From contig NZ_FNGS01000009.1 in NCBI RefSeq assembly GCF_900103285.1, positions 62,001-126,000 on the forward strand: a stretch of 64,000 nt of DNA. The letters are read 5' to 3'. Shown in pieces: positions 63,905-64,000 of the stretch. The stretch comes from Siphonobacter aquaeclarae. GTDB taxonomy: Bacteria > Bacteroidota > Bacteroidia > Cytophagales > Spirosomataceae. Under the pieces are notes generated by a model that saw only the letters and a program-made list of their open reading frames with translations, had not been told where the DNA came from and did not search any database. Made by a program: the position numbers and the translations under genes. The stretch's first letter is position 1; each line of letters opens with the position of its first letter.

Positions 63905-64000
63905 ATGGCTGCTATTACCGCTGCTGACGTGAATAAACTCCGCCAAATGACCGGCGCGGGGATGATGGACTGCAAAAAGGCACTCTCCGAAGCCGATGGC
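63905..64000 (+). CDS. tsf: elongation factor Ts, 3'-truncated by the window edge
   Basis: Only the first 32 codons are in the window. They encode [20 protein letters not shown] and [11 protein letters not shown], the N-terminal module that contacts EF-Tu; the [12 protein letters not shown] motif is diagnostic. The rpsB-tsf order is universal. The gene continues past base 64000. Confidence 0.96.
   Translation, partial: MAAITAADVNKLRQMTGAGMMDCKKALSEADG

Overview
This window looks like a chromosomal segment of a Bacteroidota bacterium, most likely order Cytophagales; the order is my inference and the phylum is well supported. Genes generally lack Shine-Dalgarno sequences. Several have the Bacteroidota promoter element TAnnTTTG, best seen before rplM with an upstream TTTG at the right spacing. 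The gene content fits: SusC/FecA-style receptors with carboxypeptidase-like N-terminal domains, LytS/LytTR signalling, a CusA-TolC fusion pump, DUF1207 and WD40-OmpA envelope proteins, and the rplM-rpsI-rpsB-tsf run. GC is high (visibly about 55-60%) almost throughout. No tRNA, rRNA, insertion sequence, prophage or CRISPR array was seen.

Layout. 1-7.1 kb: three tandem TonB-dependent siderophore-type receptors, the first cut by the window edge. 7.4-18.2 kb: a co-directional block of eight genes that is the most unusual part of the window. It encodes a lipoprotein with a von Willebrand A-like fold, a small membrane protein, a tubulin/FtsZ-like GTPase, a very large protein with an actin/Hsp70-type ATPase core, a membrane-anchored coiled-coil protein, a MotA/TolQ/ExbB-like channel protein with a long cytoplasmic tail, a MotB/OmpA-like partner and a 37-residue lipoprotein. 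It runs by stop-start overlap into ispE and then a haem-copper oxidase subunit III gene. 19.6-26.5 kb: a GNAT and an acyl-CoA dehydrogenase-like gene, a divergent ArsR regulator with an Old Yellow Enzyme, then a minus-strand group of DUF952, a patatin-Omp85 protein and a serine hydrolase. 26.7-30.5 kb: a 53-residue membrane protein and an osmotic-stress pair (OtsA-OtsB fusion plus MscS channel). 30.7-37.2 kb: heavy-metal RND efflux (CusA-TolC fusion, CusB-like adaptor) and a His/Lys-rich secreted peptide. 37.4-44.2 kb: TPR protein, M16 peptidase, gmhA, a pentonate dehydratase-like enzyme and an AsmA-like protein. 44.4-50 kb: plsY, a 134-bp repeat array, an M20 dipeptidase, DUF1207, WD40-OmpA and def. 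50-55.2 kb: LytS/LytTR two-component pair, two secreted proteins and a divergent amidohydrolase. 55.2-58.5 kb (minus strand): PfkB kinase, cytochrome c, murQ and an outer-membrane protein. 58.9-64 kb: uvrA, rplM, rpsI, rpsB and the start of tsf.

How it works together. In the 7.4-18.2 kb block, the channel/OmpA pair resembles ion-driven stators (MotAB, TolQR, ZorAB). The two eukaryotic-type nucleotide-binding folds are predicted cytoplasmic and the lipoproteins periplasmic, so I infer one envelope-spanning machine. I do not know of a characterised system with this combination. A second theme is three families of short-period (7- or 9-bp) repeats that form long hairpins, nearly always directly 3' of genes.
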